64,000 bases of DNA from NCBI GenBank assembly GCA_030704615.1, contig CM060732.1, positions 67,559,053-67,623,052 on the forward strand, given 5' to 3'. The position numbers were made by a program, and so were the translations under genes. The notes beneath the pieces are model-generated. The model saw only the letters and a list, made by a program, of their open reading frames with translations. It was not told the DNA's origin and searched no databases. Source of the DNA: Takakia lepidozioides (lineage: Eukaryota > Streptophyta > Takakiopsida > Takakiales > Takakiaceae). This document shows positions 1 through 13,132 of the stretch, in pieces; the first letter of the stretch is position 1, and every line of letters begins with the position of its first letter.

Positions 1-75
1 TGGATGTGATATGGGTAAAAGTGAGAGGCTGTGGAAATGTGTACCTCAGTGCTACTGAAGATATAAGAGAAGTGA

Positions 76-3000
76 TTATCGATGATTCTCTTTCCGGTAT
101 TCCCACGGCTTTTGGGGATCAGCTACAGCCCATAAGCCCAAACCTTTAGCTCTTGCCTCTTGCTCCCACTGTCAATAACCATGGTGAAATTCCACTGATC
201 ATGCCAAATGAACTACAGATAACTGAGAGGTGCTCTTTATCTCTGTTGAGAAGTCTAACATCATACCATCATACCTTCATACCACCTATGAAACATTGCA
301 ATGCTTCCAGGGAACCATGGCTTACTGCAAGGAGGTTGCTCACAGGAAGGACGTTCATCCAGAATTAATGTATGGAAGCCTTCAACTGTAGATCTGGTCA
401 AGGTTCACGGAAACAGCAATGAAAGGGGTAAAACATACCTGCAAATCTGTGAATCTCTTGTACATTCGCTTTGGTGCATTTTGGGAAAAAAAGAATGCTG
501 ATAGACCACAGAAGGACAAATACCTGTGCAAATTCAGGACGCCGATCATATGCTATGTAATGCCATGCACATCCTCGTTTCAAGAGAACCTCCTGCACTC
601 AATCAGAAGGACTGTGACAGAAAGTAGACAAAAGTAGACAGGACGACAAACAAAGGAAAATTCAATATTGCAGCCCACTCTAGGATGTTTAATTTCAAGC
701 AGGTACAGCATAACACTGTGTGTGCCCAACTTTGCCCATGACATCATCTTCCCCCTACCAGGACAAGGACCGGAAGAGTGGTAAGAAACAAGGAGAGGCA
801 CTACCATTGGGTACTCTCTCCTCCTCTTATGCCTATAAAATCAACTCAATGTATAGCGAATACCATGACCCCTTTGAGGCCTTTTTAATGCTATTGACAC
901 TCAGCCCCCTCCCTCCTCAAGAACATGGGATTCTCCATACATGCAGGCTGGAGAGAAAGCCTGTACCTGGATGAACACCTTGTTGCAATGCACGTCCGCT
1001 ACGATGCGCCCATATTGGTCCACAGTGTATACCAAAAGATGCAGTGAGCGCCCCTCTACAAGGCTTAACAGCAATGCCTTTGCTTGTTGCCCATAGGGCT
1101 GATTGATCTCTGGTGCATCTACCCCTCTGTCACATTGTACCTCACACATATTATTATCCTTGTTGGCTCTTTCTTTCTTACTTACTTTCTTTCTTTTTCT
1201 TCTCTGTGCTATGATGCAGGGTTTCTGGTTGGTACTTTTCCAATTGAGAACCAGGGGATAACTATAATGACAAGTCCCCACTGGAGCCAGCATTTGGTGA
1301 TGGTACTGATCCGCATTCCATCTTCTCATTCTCCCCCCCAACTTTCCCACCCCTAATGACTCTTATGTGTAGATTCAAGATCAATCTGCTGACTCTCCGG
1401 GAGTCCATGCTAGTGCACACATTGGCACAGGGGTCTCTCTCTCTATCTTCAATGCCTGTGGAGCAGTACGACTGTTGCAAGTAGATCAGTAAACAGTTGC
1501 ACAAGATGATTCTATCAATGAACTGATCAAGAACCTCTGTCCTGCCCTCCCAACCCTGTGCTGCTACAAGCTTCCCTTCATAACAAATCAAGTAAGAAAC
1601 ATTGAGGTAGTAAAGGAGTGCTGACCTAAGGCGAACACGGTACTTCCGGGCAAGAATTTCTTCTTTACCATCCCTAGCAGAGAACAACCTTCATGCACCA
1701 TCAAACATCCCTTGAAATGACCATGTTTCTTAGCAAGTTGTGTTACAGTGAGGGTACTCATGGTTACAGCTCCTTCTTTGGTAGGATGACACATGACGTA
1801 TTGGACACTTGCGAACTGAACAGTGAGCTCAAACAAAAGCATGCATGAGTGAAGGTTTCCTGAAAGAGGGTGGGAAGCCAACTTGTAGCCTGCTTGCTGT
1901 ATCTGCTTTTGCAAAGCATCAGCGGTCTTGTAGTCATGGTGCATCCGGGCTGTGACCCGTCTGCTCATAGCTTCTGTCACTGCATGTGGCAAGGCAGCCG
2001 TTTCCCGTGTATCTCTCTGAACGTCCACATACACTGTTATCGTGTCTCCGTCTGCCACTGATCGGTTGTCCAGCTGTAATTTTAACCATCATCAATATGG
2101 TACATTAGAACAAGAACAGAGAGAAGAATAATCAGGGAGGGGGTTGTCAAATCACAATATGCAGGTTCTACAAAATTTTACTGTATGAATAGATGTCCAT
2201 AATTTCAACTCGGCAGATGGGACTTACTGGAAGAGTATCAAGCTCATACTGCACACCACGAGGCCGTCCTGAAGTTACAATGGCTATCTGTGGGTAGAGA
2301 GCTGCTGGTGCAGGAACCACAACTGTTGGTGCTGGCACTGCCACTGTTGAAGCCCCAGATGGAGGGAGGCCATAAAATGACAGAAAACCCTGGAGACCAA
2401 CAGTATCAGGTGAATACATGTATCCAAGCTAGCATACCCCACTCTTTTCTTTGCATATCCAAGCTACATCTTTTCCTCTTCCAAACTGAGCCTCCAATAT
2501 CACTCTTTTCAAACTATCTCAGATCCTGTTGACCTAAGCTTTTTATGAGCTAACCGTCTGAGCTAGCAGCTTTCATCTCTTTGTGTCCTATCTCAGGGGT
2601 TCCTCCCACCTTCGCTGTTCCTAAGAATCTTACAGCAGATGCCCGACAATATATGTAGCTCAACCTCACTCAAACGATCACCTCCCAGGTGTGAAAGCCT
2701 GGCTCAAATTACCCAGATCAGCCGTTAAGTGGACTTACGACATAAGATTACCAACTCGCTGTAAGAAAGCACAGTAAATCAGAAGTCATAGTGGGAGCTC
2801 TGCTTCTCAGATTGTCAAACTGGCACCGTAACAAAATGGAAATTCAAAATTCAAGGCATGGATCACAATGGATTGCAATGACTTGGCAAGCCAGAGAACA
2901 TGATGCTCACCATATACTATAAGTAAGGGGGGTGCATTATAACTTAGCTAAGAGAAGAATGTGTGGAAATACCTGGAGATCAGCCTTACGCTGCGTGTGC

Positions 3001-4107
3001 AAAGTTTGCAGCACCAGTTGCGAGGCCTCCACAGCATTGCTTGGAGGTGGACGCACACTCTTCCAGGCTTCCAAGAGCTTGCGATACCTTCATCTCCAGA
3101 TCCTCACAGATTGATCACCAATTACAACTGAATGAATGTGAGTTGAGATGAAATTGGCAACCCTCTTCCCCTGCCTCCATTTCCTCTGGCCCTTAGCTAT
3201 TATTATAGGTTTTATGCGCTGCTCCGTGTCTGGTTCCCCCGTATCACTCTCTCCTCCTCTTTTGTCCTTGTCTCTCTGTCCCTTGGGCACTTTGGACCTT
3301 CCTGCAGACAATACTCATATCTTTCTCTGATTGAAGCACTTTGTCTTTGGGAAATGCTTGATGTATCTGGAGTAGTTCTTTGGTTTCATGGGCCCTCTTG
3401 GCCCTTGTGTCCTTCCGGGACATTGTAAAAGTTTGTTCTTTCTTCATGTTTTTCTATTTTTCCTTCTCTCCGTCAGTAGATACATTCACAGGCATGTATG
3501 TACTTCCAATCGAGAGCATGACTGGGAATAAGGGAGATTTTTTACCAAATGACTTGTGTGGCTTTGGTTGCTTGAACATATTCACTCAAACCTTCAGGCA
3601 CCTGGAAGCAATGACACATACATTTTGATTTTCAAAATTTCAGTTGAAATTTACTGCTACATGAACAGAGAAAGCTCAAATTAATTTCCCAGGAAGTCAC
3701 TTGCAAAGCAGAATGGAGGCTTCAGACAGAGAATTTCTAACACTCACAGACTGATGTGAATTGTGCAGACTATTTTTGCTATTTACTGCAAATCCTCAAC
3801 CCAACAATTATCCCTAGTAATGAAACCCGCCAAAGCCTTTGAGACTGCAGTCTCAACAATAGTTGTGCCCAGAGAAAAAAACAGAAACATTGAGAGGACT
3901 CACCTTGCTTGTAATTTCAAATCGGAAAAGATCTCGAGCCAATGCAGCAAATCCAACTGTCTCAACAGTAACACCATGCGGTCCTAATGGCCCAGCTTGG
4001 TACACCACTGCTCCACCTTGACCCCCTACATGGCCCCCTACTTGAAATTGGTCTTCTGAATTGTGATCACCACAGATGCATCCCAGTCGCCTCAATGTAT
4101 TCCCCAT
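76..4107 (-). CDS. CAN-type Ca2+-dependent staphylococcal-like nuclease, 9 exons
   Basis: Exons (minus strand, 5' to 3'): 4107-3904, 3601-3546, 3087-2973, 2389-2228, 2073-1883, 1673-1626, 1126-967, 592-524, 168-76. All joins are GT-AG and in phase, giving 365 aa. The protein starts [10 protein letters not shown], a Gly2 myristoylation context with a nearby Cys, as in Arabidopsis CAN1/CAN2, which are anchored to the plasma membrane. The plant-specific N-terminal half carries FEITSK and [11 protein letters not shown]. The SNase fold spans about residues 180-360, with [22 protein letters not shown] (catalytic Arg and Glu equivalents), YTVDQYGR (second catalytic Arg) and [10 protein letters not shown]. 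It ends [19 protein letters not shown]. The family cuts DNA and RNA with Ca2+. CAN1 of Arabidopsis is about 320 aa, so this copy is slightly longer, mainly from a Val/Pro/Ala-rich stretch in exon 4. The ATG is the first Met of the acylation motif. The 3' UTR continues left of position 76. Confidence 0.93.
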
Positions 4108-5391
4108 GGTAAGTGAGCTTCAAGTGCTGCCAAACAGTTTGCGTGGCAACACTTCTTCGTCTATCTATAACTGGCGGAAGGGACGTCTTCTTCCTCTCTT
4201 TCCTCGAGTCTCTGCACGAATGCAAGTGCGAATGCGCGAATGCGAGCAGAGGGAGATGATCAGCAGAAAGGGCGCAGAGGCTACGTTCTAAAAAATGCTT
4301 GGCAGCTTACCTTCACTTTCCTCCCTTTGTCTTCCTCTCTAGAGTCACACAGAGAGTGCATTTCCCACAATATGATGGCATCCAATGGATAGCGAAGCAC
4401 GAACAAACGTCTCTGTACCACCATCCCAGTCTTCTGACAAAAACCCGACTCAAGGAGCTGAATTGAGTATTACCTGAAGTCAGTGCCCCTCTGGTCGTCA
4501 CTTTTGCAAACTTATTTGAGACCATAGCATCAGAAAACCCAAATGCAAGTCCATGTAGAAATATTCCTCGGTATGCAACTATGATCCAACAGCCTCTCCG
4601 TTGTCTGTCTGTTCACGAAGCAAATACCAGAAAAAGTAGAGAAGACCTTCCCCCACATTAGTGCTGCCAGGAGACGTTGAGCAAGGAGAAAATACTGTGA
4701 GCGATCAGGAGGAATTACGGACGAGCTCCTTCAAATCCCAAACAATATTAAAGACATCAGCACATAGAGTGAACATCACGCTTATTAGATGCAGACGTCG
4801 TCTTCCAAGAAAGTACCCACTCATCATTCCGAGAACCAATCCGGGGTCAAGGAGCTTTATTGCACTTTCAAAAAAAATTCACAACTCTGCACAGATCAGA
4901 GCGTTCTCGGACACATCAATCTACACAAATTCTCACAGAAAACCCACACGCGGTTTCTTGTTTCTTCAATCCTTTCCATCGCACTACCAGAAGTACCCAC
5001 TTCCTCCACAAGGGAGTCTCCAGGCTCCTTCCTCCGCCATAACCAATGGATGAACCTTACTTTCATTCAATCTAGTATGACATGGGCTCTCACCAACCTG
5101 GACGACATCCGAAAATGGATGAATAAAGTGCTTTGCAGCAAATCTGAAGCTCCTCTGTTGTGATAATTATCATGGGCAGTGTCTCAGAATTCTTGAGGCT
5201 GAGCCTGAAGCTCTGGCTCTGTTGGGGTCTAACTTTTGAATTCTGAGTGTGTATCATGGGCAGTGTACAAAAGTGCGGGAATCGATGATTCTTTCAACTT
5301 CCCTCTTTGGTACAGAAATTGTGAGAGTATATAACCTTTTTGCCCTCACCCTTAAAGGGCCCAATTTGTAGTTTCATGCATGTTGCTTGTT
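4108..5391. other. Spacer: CAN 5' flank and PPR1 3' flank
   Basis: This 1.3 kb should contain the CAN promoter and 5' UTR on the right of position 4107 and the 3' end of the PPR gene. Short frames up to 130 codons occur on the plus strand (4661-5053), but they show no family motif and unordered composition, so I do not call them genes. A 15-base phrase, tatcatgggcagtgt, occurs twice (about 5168 and 5251). Confidence 0.5.
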
Positions 5392-8360
5392 TCACCAGTA
5401 ATCCCCACAAGAACAGACCCCAGCTTGGAAGTGGTGAAAGCGGCTAGCATCCCGTAAAACAACTACTCGCTCAACAATCTTTGAGATGAACTTGGTGGCG
5501 GTGTGGCAGTCGCCACACACCCGAAGATTTTTTATGACACGGATGGGTGTCCCTGGAGGCGTGCTGATGAGCCCAAAAGCAATGGCCAGCTTCTCACTGT
5601 GGTGGCAAAGAGAGAATTCCTTTTGTTCCTCTTCCACATCATGCAATACAAAGCGTGTGTCAGGCACGTATCCAGCCTCCTTCATCTGCTCGGACAATCT
5701 GTTCAGCTCTGCGTGAATTTCCTCAATTTGTGGATGCAATCTGTCTTCTACGACAAATGTATGCACCTGGTTGTCAACCTCAATGCAGCTGCGCCCTGCC
5801 TCCTTTTTGACACCTCTGTCATCCATCATTCTCCTCACATTCGCTCTATCAGTAAACCTGCCAGCTGCACCATAGATGTTTGATAGCAACACATAAGCTG
5901 AAGGATCCTGTGGATCACTCTTGAGCATGTTCTTTGCTGCACGTTCTGCTCCCACCAGATCGCCATGAATTCTGCAGGCACCAAGCAAGGTGCCCCACAA
6001 CAAAGCACCGGGTTCCATTGGCAATTCGTTGATGAGGTCCTCTGCCTCGTCCAATTGCCCTGCACGGGCAAGAAGGTCAACCAGGCAACAATAATGCTCC
6101 ATGGTAGGAGTGAGGCCATGATCTTGACTTATTTGATCAAAGTAGTGACACCCTTCATCCACTAAGCCAGCATGGCTACAAGCAGATAGAAGAGATATGA
6201 AGGTGATACCATTCGGCTTCAACCCTTCCTGTTGCATTAGTTCAAAAAGTTCCAGGGCCTCCCTACCATGCCCATGTTGAGCATATCCAGCGATCATCGC
6301 ACTGCACGAGACCACATCTCGTGCAACCATATTGTCGAACACTTGCCGAGCATCTTTCATGCTTCCACATTTTGCATACATGTCCGCAAGGGCAGTTTCC
6401 AGTTTGTTATCCAGCATGATTCGAGCTTTGAGGATGTCAGAATGGACCTCTTTGCCTTTTTCCAGCACTCCCATGGTGGCACATGCACTGAGGGCGCAAA
6501 GGAACGTGACACTGTTGGGTGTCACCCCTTCCTGTTGCATTTGCTCATATATCTCAACGGCCTCCCTACCACACCCATGCTGAGCATATCCTCCGATCAT
6601 TGCACTCCATGACACCACATTCCGTTCGGCCATATTGTCAAACACTCGGTGCGCATCCTTCATGCTCCCGCATTTGGCATACATGTCAACAAGGGCATTA
6701 TCCAAATTGATAAAGGGCACAATTCGTGCTTTGATGATGTCATCATGTACCTCTTTTCCCTTTTCCAGGGCTCCTTGGCTGGCACATGCATTCACGATGC
6801 AAATGAATGTGACCACGTCAGGCATCAGCCTATGGTGTTGCATCTGTTCATAAATATCCAAAGCCTCCCTACCACACCCATGTTGAGCATAGCCTGCAAT
6901 CATAGCATTCCATGCCACCACATCTCGTTGGACCATTTTGTCAAACACTTTACGAGCATCTGTTAGAGACCCACATTTGGCATACATATCAACAAGGGCA
7001 GTCTCCAGAACAATGTCTGGCGCAATTCCAGCTTCGATCAGGTCAGCATGGACTTCTTTCCCCTTTTCCAGGGCTACTTGGCTGGCACATGCATTGAGAA
7101 CACAAATGAAAGTGACCCTGTTGGGCATTACTGCTTCCTGTTTCATCTTCTCATAGATTTCCAAAGCCTCCCTGCCACACCCATGCTGAGTGTATCCTGC
7201 AATCATGGCACTCCAGGATACCACATTTCGGTGAGCCATATTATCAAACACCTGACGCGCATCCTGTATGCTCCCACATTTCGAATACATGGCAGAGAGG
7301 GCAGTCTCCAGAATCGTATTTGGCACAATTCCAGCTTTGATGATGTCAGCCTGGACCTCTTTGCCCTTTCTTAGGTCTCCTAAGCTTGCACATGCATTGA
7401 GGGCGCAAACGAAAGTCACCTCGTTGGGAGTCACCCCCTCCCGTTGCATTTGCTCATAGATCTTGAGAGCCTCCCCACCACACCCAGACTTGGCATATCC
7501 TGCAATCATTATAGTCCATGTGAACAAACTTCGATGAGGCATTTTGTCAAACACTTGGCGTGCGTCCACCACGCTCCCGCACTTGGCATACATGTTGACA
7601 AGGGTGTTGAGTAGAAAGGTGCTTGGCTTAAATCCACTTTGGATAATGTGAGCATGCACCTGCCTTCCCTCCGACAGGCCTTTCATTTTGACACACTCTT
7701 GCAAAAGACAGACATAAGTCTCAGAGTCTACTTGCATGCCTCCTTGTTTTAAGATGCGCAGGCCCTCTTTCAGTCGTCCTGTTTGAGATAGAGTCCTTGC
7801 ATACCCAAAAGGGTCAGAAGAGTCCTTTCTTGGTTGTCTTTCCAGAGCAGTGGTGACAGTGGAAGTGCTACCCCCTCTGTCAATTTAAGGTCCAACAAAC
7901 AACTGTATCTGATTAAAATCTGCCATCCTCCAAATATATGGTTACAAAGGTTTAAACTGAATAATTTAACTTCTTTTCCCAACCTACTTAAAACCTATTT
8001 GCATGACACCATTATCAAAACACCTAATATTGCAGCCTAGTAGAACCCACTACATGTCTCTCCCTGAGCACAGGCTTATTGCACTTTTCAACAAGCTAAC
8101 AAAAGTACTGAAGGCATCTACTTTGAGAATGAACAGTACCAATTCTAACTGTCTCTTGAATCATCATCAAAACAATACCCATTGTATTCCCGGCCTGGAG
8201 CTCCACAGTGTACACAGACAGTGGAACCATCTTCAGACAGTGCTAGCCCTTGTATCCTACCATCTAGCTCTGCTTTCACCCAAGGAGGGTTCAACGAACA
8301 CCCAATCCAAAGGGCCTCCTTTGTGTGCTTATGTCTGAAATCTGGTGAACTCGGACTTTT
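5392..8360 (-). CDS. PLS-class pentatricopeptide repeat protein with E and DYW domains (PPR1)
   Basis: The main exon is 7876-5392 and an upstream exon is 8360-8179; donor and acceptor leave matching phase. From the first Met of the main exon (7737) the protein is 781 aa. Upstream in frame the sequence continues through GGSTSTVTTALERQPRKD into the 60-codon exon (KSPSSPDFRHKHTK...), which has no Met, so the true start lies further upstream or at 8519 if that exon extends. Repeated P, L and S motifs (MYAKCGS, DARQVFDNM, SWSAMIAGYAQHGCG) fill residues 1-540. An E region follows, then a DYW deaminase domain: the PG box region has GRSCIEV, HSE is at 713-715, CGDCH at 741-745 and the terminal CSCGDYW at 775-781. 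All zinc-binding and catalytic positions I can check are present. Family role: organelle RNA C-to-U editing, with the target set by the PPR array. The organelle is unknown because the N-terminus is unresolved. Confidence 0.9.
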
Positions 8361-10577
8361 CTGTAAGAACAACATTAGGCAGTAACGTTGTAAGAGATTG
8401 ACATGGCCTCGTATAGACCACGCTACAAATACCAAAGCTCCTCCACCAACAGCACAGCACGTGAAAGGCCACGTAAATTCGAACAAAACGATAAAATTAC
8501 AGGGTATGTGGCCAACCAAAAGTCATCACTATCCTTTATCAAAGCAGCTAAAATCATGGTTCAGGCTACAGAAAGACAACGTCATCATCACTCAACAATG
8601 ATCAAGGTCCCTTTCCAAACCAGACTAGAAATGATGGCGAAGTGATAGAGATAGCCTCACCTTATCAAACCTATTCTCGCAACACTGCGGAGGATCCGAC
8701 ATGAAATCCCGCCTAAGCCGTTCTAGGCTAATGGATTGGCCTGCATCCGAACTCCACTAAAACATATATCTTCTTTAGTAGCTCCTAACTGCCTGACAAG
8801 TCTCGATTACACTCGCATTCCTCTACAACCTTGCACGACCATAGAATGAAACTCTCCAGCCCACAATGCAGGCAATTTCTACCGGGATGGGCGAAAACTA
8901 AAGCCTGGAACGCTCAGACACAGTCAACACACGAAAAGCAAAGGATTGAGTTTCATCTCTATACCTTTTTTCGGTTGCCCTGCAACCTGCGAACGAGTCA
9001 TAGCCATCCCTTGCAAGGATCTCGGAATTACAAAGGTGACCCATGTCCGCTCCACATCCTGGCCCATTGATCTGCTGCATGATGTGAGGCCTCCCCCACG
9101 TTCCAGGCATGGAGAAGACAGGTCCTTGCGTAGGACCTCTCCCTGCCAGCTCCAAGCCATCCCTGCTGTGCTTTGGGCTGTCTACAACAAAAGCAGTGTG
9201 TTGTCGGAGATATGTAGTTGTTGCATAACCAAAGCCTTGTCATTTCTGATTTGGGTTACGACATACAATAGAAAGCCAAGCTTACCCAGCTTGCTTTCAC
9301 TAGTGGTTGTGGGTTCAAAATCACATAAGTTGGTTGGATGTCGCAAAGGTGACAAGTGACAACCTTCTTGTTGGAATTGTTGGAAGGCAACAGTCCTTGG
9401 GGGCCAAGTGACACCATAAGTCAAGCTAACTTCAACAAGAGTCCACATTTTGTTCTCATGATTACAGAGAAATCTCCCATATAGTTGGAAGCTTTGGGGT
9501 TCAGCCCCACCATCGATGGACCTGCAATAGACATACTGCAATCTGGTGTGCTTTGCGTGCGAGTATGTATTGAGCAGGTGAAATGCAAACTTTTGCCGGC
9601 AGGCTTGCTGGCATTGGAAAGATACAGAGAACCTGCCACAGCGTGGGGTGGGGTGGGTAGATGTTGTTGTTGTCCATGGGTCCACAATCAAAACAATTCA
9701 CTGATCAATTGGTGTGTGGCCTTTCAAGTCTGTTCTCTTCTGGTGCCTGCACTCATTTGTGCAGATGTATTTTCTTAAAGACTCCTGAGAATATGCAAAT
9801 ATGGAGACCTGCATATCAGAGTGTGGCTTTGAGATGAATATTATCCATACCATGCTAGACCATAGTGCTCATCTTCCATGTCTTTGCTCTTTAGGAAAAC
9901 CCACCAGAATATCCTCCTGTAGGGCTCGGGCCCAAATTTCTCACAAGCAACTCTCAAGCCAATGTCCAAGTTGTCAGATGGTTGCCAAACCGTGTTTTGC
10001 AGACTCAAACATTGCACTGTTCTGTTTTGTAAAGTGGTTGAATTAACAAAATCTGGGTACACAACAGGATGGGCCTTGGTACCAATGGTGGCACAATTAA
10101 GCAGGATCTGCAACGTACTTCGACATCACCTCAGTGTAGATCTTTCTCTCTTTCTTCTTTAGCCTGCCACAACAAAATGAACAGATCAACAAAATATTCA
10201 GGCACCCCCAGAAACATGGCACCTAGGCAACAACCAATAAATGATAGGAAAGTGCAAACACATCAAATCTGAAGATTATTAGCCGTCTCTTCTATCAGCT
10301 AACCACCACTACTAGAAACTGCAGATCTGTGACTTGCATCATTAGTGTCATAAGCTACTCGCACTTGGGCTCAAGTACTAGATAACAAACAGTGACAGCT
10401 TTCAATGCTGTTCAGGGAATGCCTGGGAGGCATTGGACTCATACTCAAGTCCCCCAGTCTTAACAATGCTCATTATGTATGTGGATACACTGATGCAGAT
10501 GATACCACAATGTACTCAGACAAATCTGGTGTGCAGAGATTTGAGAACCAAATGATAATGCAGCCATGATTTTTGAT
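8361..10577. other. Spacer upstream of PPR1
   Basis: No gene is supported here. A frame running 8519-8145 includes the PPR1 upstream exon and may extend it on the 5' side. A degenerate SINE-like stretch lies at about 9303-9460. The rest is unordered short frames on both strands. Confidence 0.5.
9303..9460 (+). repeat. Degenerate 5'-truncated SINE (family 1)
   Basis: It matches the copies near 15.0 and 39.5 kb from the B-box onward: gtgggttcaaaatcacat, then a diverged caaaggtgaca, ggaaggc and gccaagtgacaccataagt, ending before tccacattttgtt. The A-box half is not recognisable. It is the oldest-looking of the three copies and has no clear target-site duplication. Confidence 0.5.
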
Positions 10578-13132
10578 CTAATAAGGTCGGAGTGATACAA
10601 TATCATACCTATTCGCCGCCCCAAGGCTCCCAGTGTTTGGTTTCGCTGACCTTATCTTTGACACTGCCGTTCTGACCTTTTTCTGTCCCATGCTCGCTTT
10701 CCCACTCTTCACCTTTTCCTCCTGGACGCCCATAGCCACCCTGGCTTTCCCCAACACCCGTCTCTCAAGAATTGTGATCCTCTCTGCTTCAGCAGCGGCT
10801 ACCTTTTCTATCAAAGCCTCCTTCTCTTTTAGTTCACGCTCCATCTCTCTCACCCTCAACTCCAGCTCTTTGATCCTCTTTTCTGATTTGTCATTTGTCT
10901 TGGTCACCTCACCACTGGCTGTTGACAAGGCATGAGAAACTTGTGAGATGCTGCCCGCATCCCCTATCGAGGCCACAGACATTGCAGTAATTAGGTTTTT
11001 GTCGCCAGTGTCAACTGACTCATCATCAAAGTCATCAATACTTTCATCACTGTCACTTCCCTCAGAGGAGTCTTCCTCCACTTGTTCTGTAGCTGCCGTA
11101 GATTCTCCAACTGTGGGTGAGGACAGCCTGTTAATCTCTGGATTGTCTCCTATCTCTGTTGCCAAAGCTGCCACACTCACATGTCTCTGACCTTCTTCCT
11201 CACTAGGCCTGGATGGCGACAATCGATCCACCTCAGACACCCCACTTGTTTCAGTGTCAAGAGCTAAAGAGCCATGTGATGTGTTCTCTGATCCAGAGAT
11301 CTCACTAAGGTCTGAAGCTTCAAGGCTTTCTACTACTGATCGAGCTGGCTCTCCCCTTCCATCTCTCTCGAGTTCAAGATCCAAGAGGTCATCATCCTCA
11401 TCCTCCAAGTCTTGCCATATGTCTTCTTCCAGTGCACGCAGCTCTGTTTCATCTTCTACGCTAGACAACTCTGACAAATCACTATCAGGAACCGCATCTA
11501 GTGTCAAAGTCAACCCCTTTACAGCCTCCATTCCAGATTCTAGGGCCAAGTCAGCAGACTGGACAGAAGTGGTAACTGGGTCAGCAGGTGGAGTGGATGT
11601 GCTCACAGCACCAGACTTATCTCTCACCCTCAGTTTAGGGACTCCTGTTGCTGTCCCAGCTGGCCTCTGGTTGTTAGACTCTGGCTTCCAGGGACTTTCT
11701 GAGACAGCAACCTGACAAGCTAACTTTTTCTCCACTTTTCCAAATGAGATTGACTCCCCGTGGAATCTCTTGACAAACCTGCAAACACCATCCAAGAGAT
11801 TGTCAGACAAATGGTGGATGTGGCGTACAAAATTACACGACAACCATTTCCGCAGATATGAAGAGAAGTTTTCACAAAAAATTATCGACAGAATAGCCAT
11901 GCATGCAACATTTTGCCACACTGGCTACGCAAACTGGTACAATAAATCCATCAGACAGATCGTGACATTAAATTACCGAGCAGCAGCATCGTCAGTGGCA
12001 AAGGTCAGAAAAGCAAAGCCCTTGCAGAGAGGTTCTCGAGTCTTCTCACTCTCCACTGCTATGATGGGGCGCACATGGAGTAACCCTTGCACAGTTTTGA
12101 AAGCTGCCCGCAGGTCCCTGTCAATGTTCCTTTTTCGAGGCAGGTTCCCCACCCACACCTCCACACCAGCTGGCAAAGGTCCTTTCTCTGCGATAAATGT
12201 AATGTCCACGGTAAATTGCACCAGACTGCAATTGTTAAGCCCTGCTTAGGGTTGATTTCATATTATGAGAGGAGGGGAGAGCTTGTGTCTCTTTAGACAC
12301 AGATTACACTGCCTTGTGCAAGAGAGAGGGAAACTCTCGCAGGTTGACATTTGAGAGTAAAGTGGAGAAATTGACTTGCATGCTACACTCAGGGCATGTA
12401 CCATGAATTCTGCAGCACAGTGCCTTGACAGATACCACTAGACTACGGATGTTTGAACTATCTTCTTCTAAGCTCTATCGAATCACAAATAATAGAATCT
12501 AAGAAAAACCAGTGTTACCTGAAACTTTTGTAGTTTTCCCTGATTTTTTGCCATCAGCCTTGCCTTTGGCACCTTTCTGTGACTGAGTGAGAGCTGATTG
12601 GGCCTTTTGCTGACACTCAATCTCTTGCAATAGTTTGTCCTCTAGTGAGAGGTCATAGACCTGCCCATGCAAAGCACAATACAAGGACATGGACAGTTAG
12701 TTCAACTATAATACTGATGGACTGTAGGCACACCTAATCTTTGAAAACAATAACAGAGGGGTACAAACAGTCCCCATACATCACAATTTAATGGCAGGCT
12801 GCGTTTTGAAGGTGCAATCAAATACAAGTGTCTCGACCAGCTGACAGGTGGCAAAAAGTAGAGTTCACACCGACTGTGGCCAGAATGTAACCTTGGTTAG
12901 ATCTAACTGCACTGGATGAAACCCTGTCAAAACAGCAGTTTATATCTGAAGATTAGTGACCCAGCACCCGACCCAGCACCCGTACCTTGTCGTGACCAAA
13001 GCCTGTAGGCCTGTTCTGAAACCATTCCTGCATGTCGAGGATGCCCTCACTATCGGCTTCATCCTCTTCATCCTCCTCGAACTCCCTCACTGAAAAATCA
13101 TTATTCGTTTTCCGTTTTTGCTTCACTGCCAT
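10578..13132 (-). CDS. RRM RNA-binding protein, RBD1-like, with acidic middle and C-terminal coiled coil
   Basis: Exons: 13132-12986, 12660-12519, 12241-11977, 11778-10578, summing to 584 aa. Exon 1 has an acidic run followed by EWFQNRPTGFG and exon 2 has VYDLSLEDKLLQEIE; I associate both with the plant plastid RRM protein RBD1 (from memory, not a search). Exon 3 holds one RRM at about residues 100-185, with RNP2-like VWVGNL and RNP1-like KGFAFLTF. FVKRFHG follows across the exon 3/4 join. The long last exon is Asp/Glu/Ser-rich and then predicts a coiled coil (KELELRVREMERELKEKEAL) near the C-terminus. The exon 3 acceptor was chosen by phase (aagcag before GGCTTAAC); a nearer AG would break the frame. 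Frame continues upstream to an ATG at 13222. RBD1-type proteins carry a plastid transit peptide, so a 5' exon is probably missing from this model. Confidence 0.8.

Noticed and set aside
4661-5053. 130-codon plus-strand frame in the CAN/PPR1 spacer
   Set aside because: No motif, no splice-supported extension, and an overlapping frame of the same length in another phase.
5486-7459. Many 60-126 codon plus-strand frames with repeating MLPHLAYM/HISC phrases
   Set aside because: They are antisense shadows of the repeated PPR units in PPR1 and repeat because the PPR code repeats.
10306-10318. ccactactagaaa, resembling a CACTA terminal motif
   Set aside because: A single short match with no partner end, no duplication and no transposase nearby.
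10633-11715. Ser-rich plus-strand frames up to 153 codons
   Set aside because: Antisense of the acidic, Ser-rich last exon of the RRM gene; composition is explained by complementing GAC/GAG/TCT codons.
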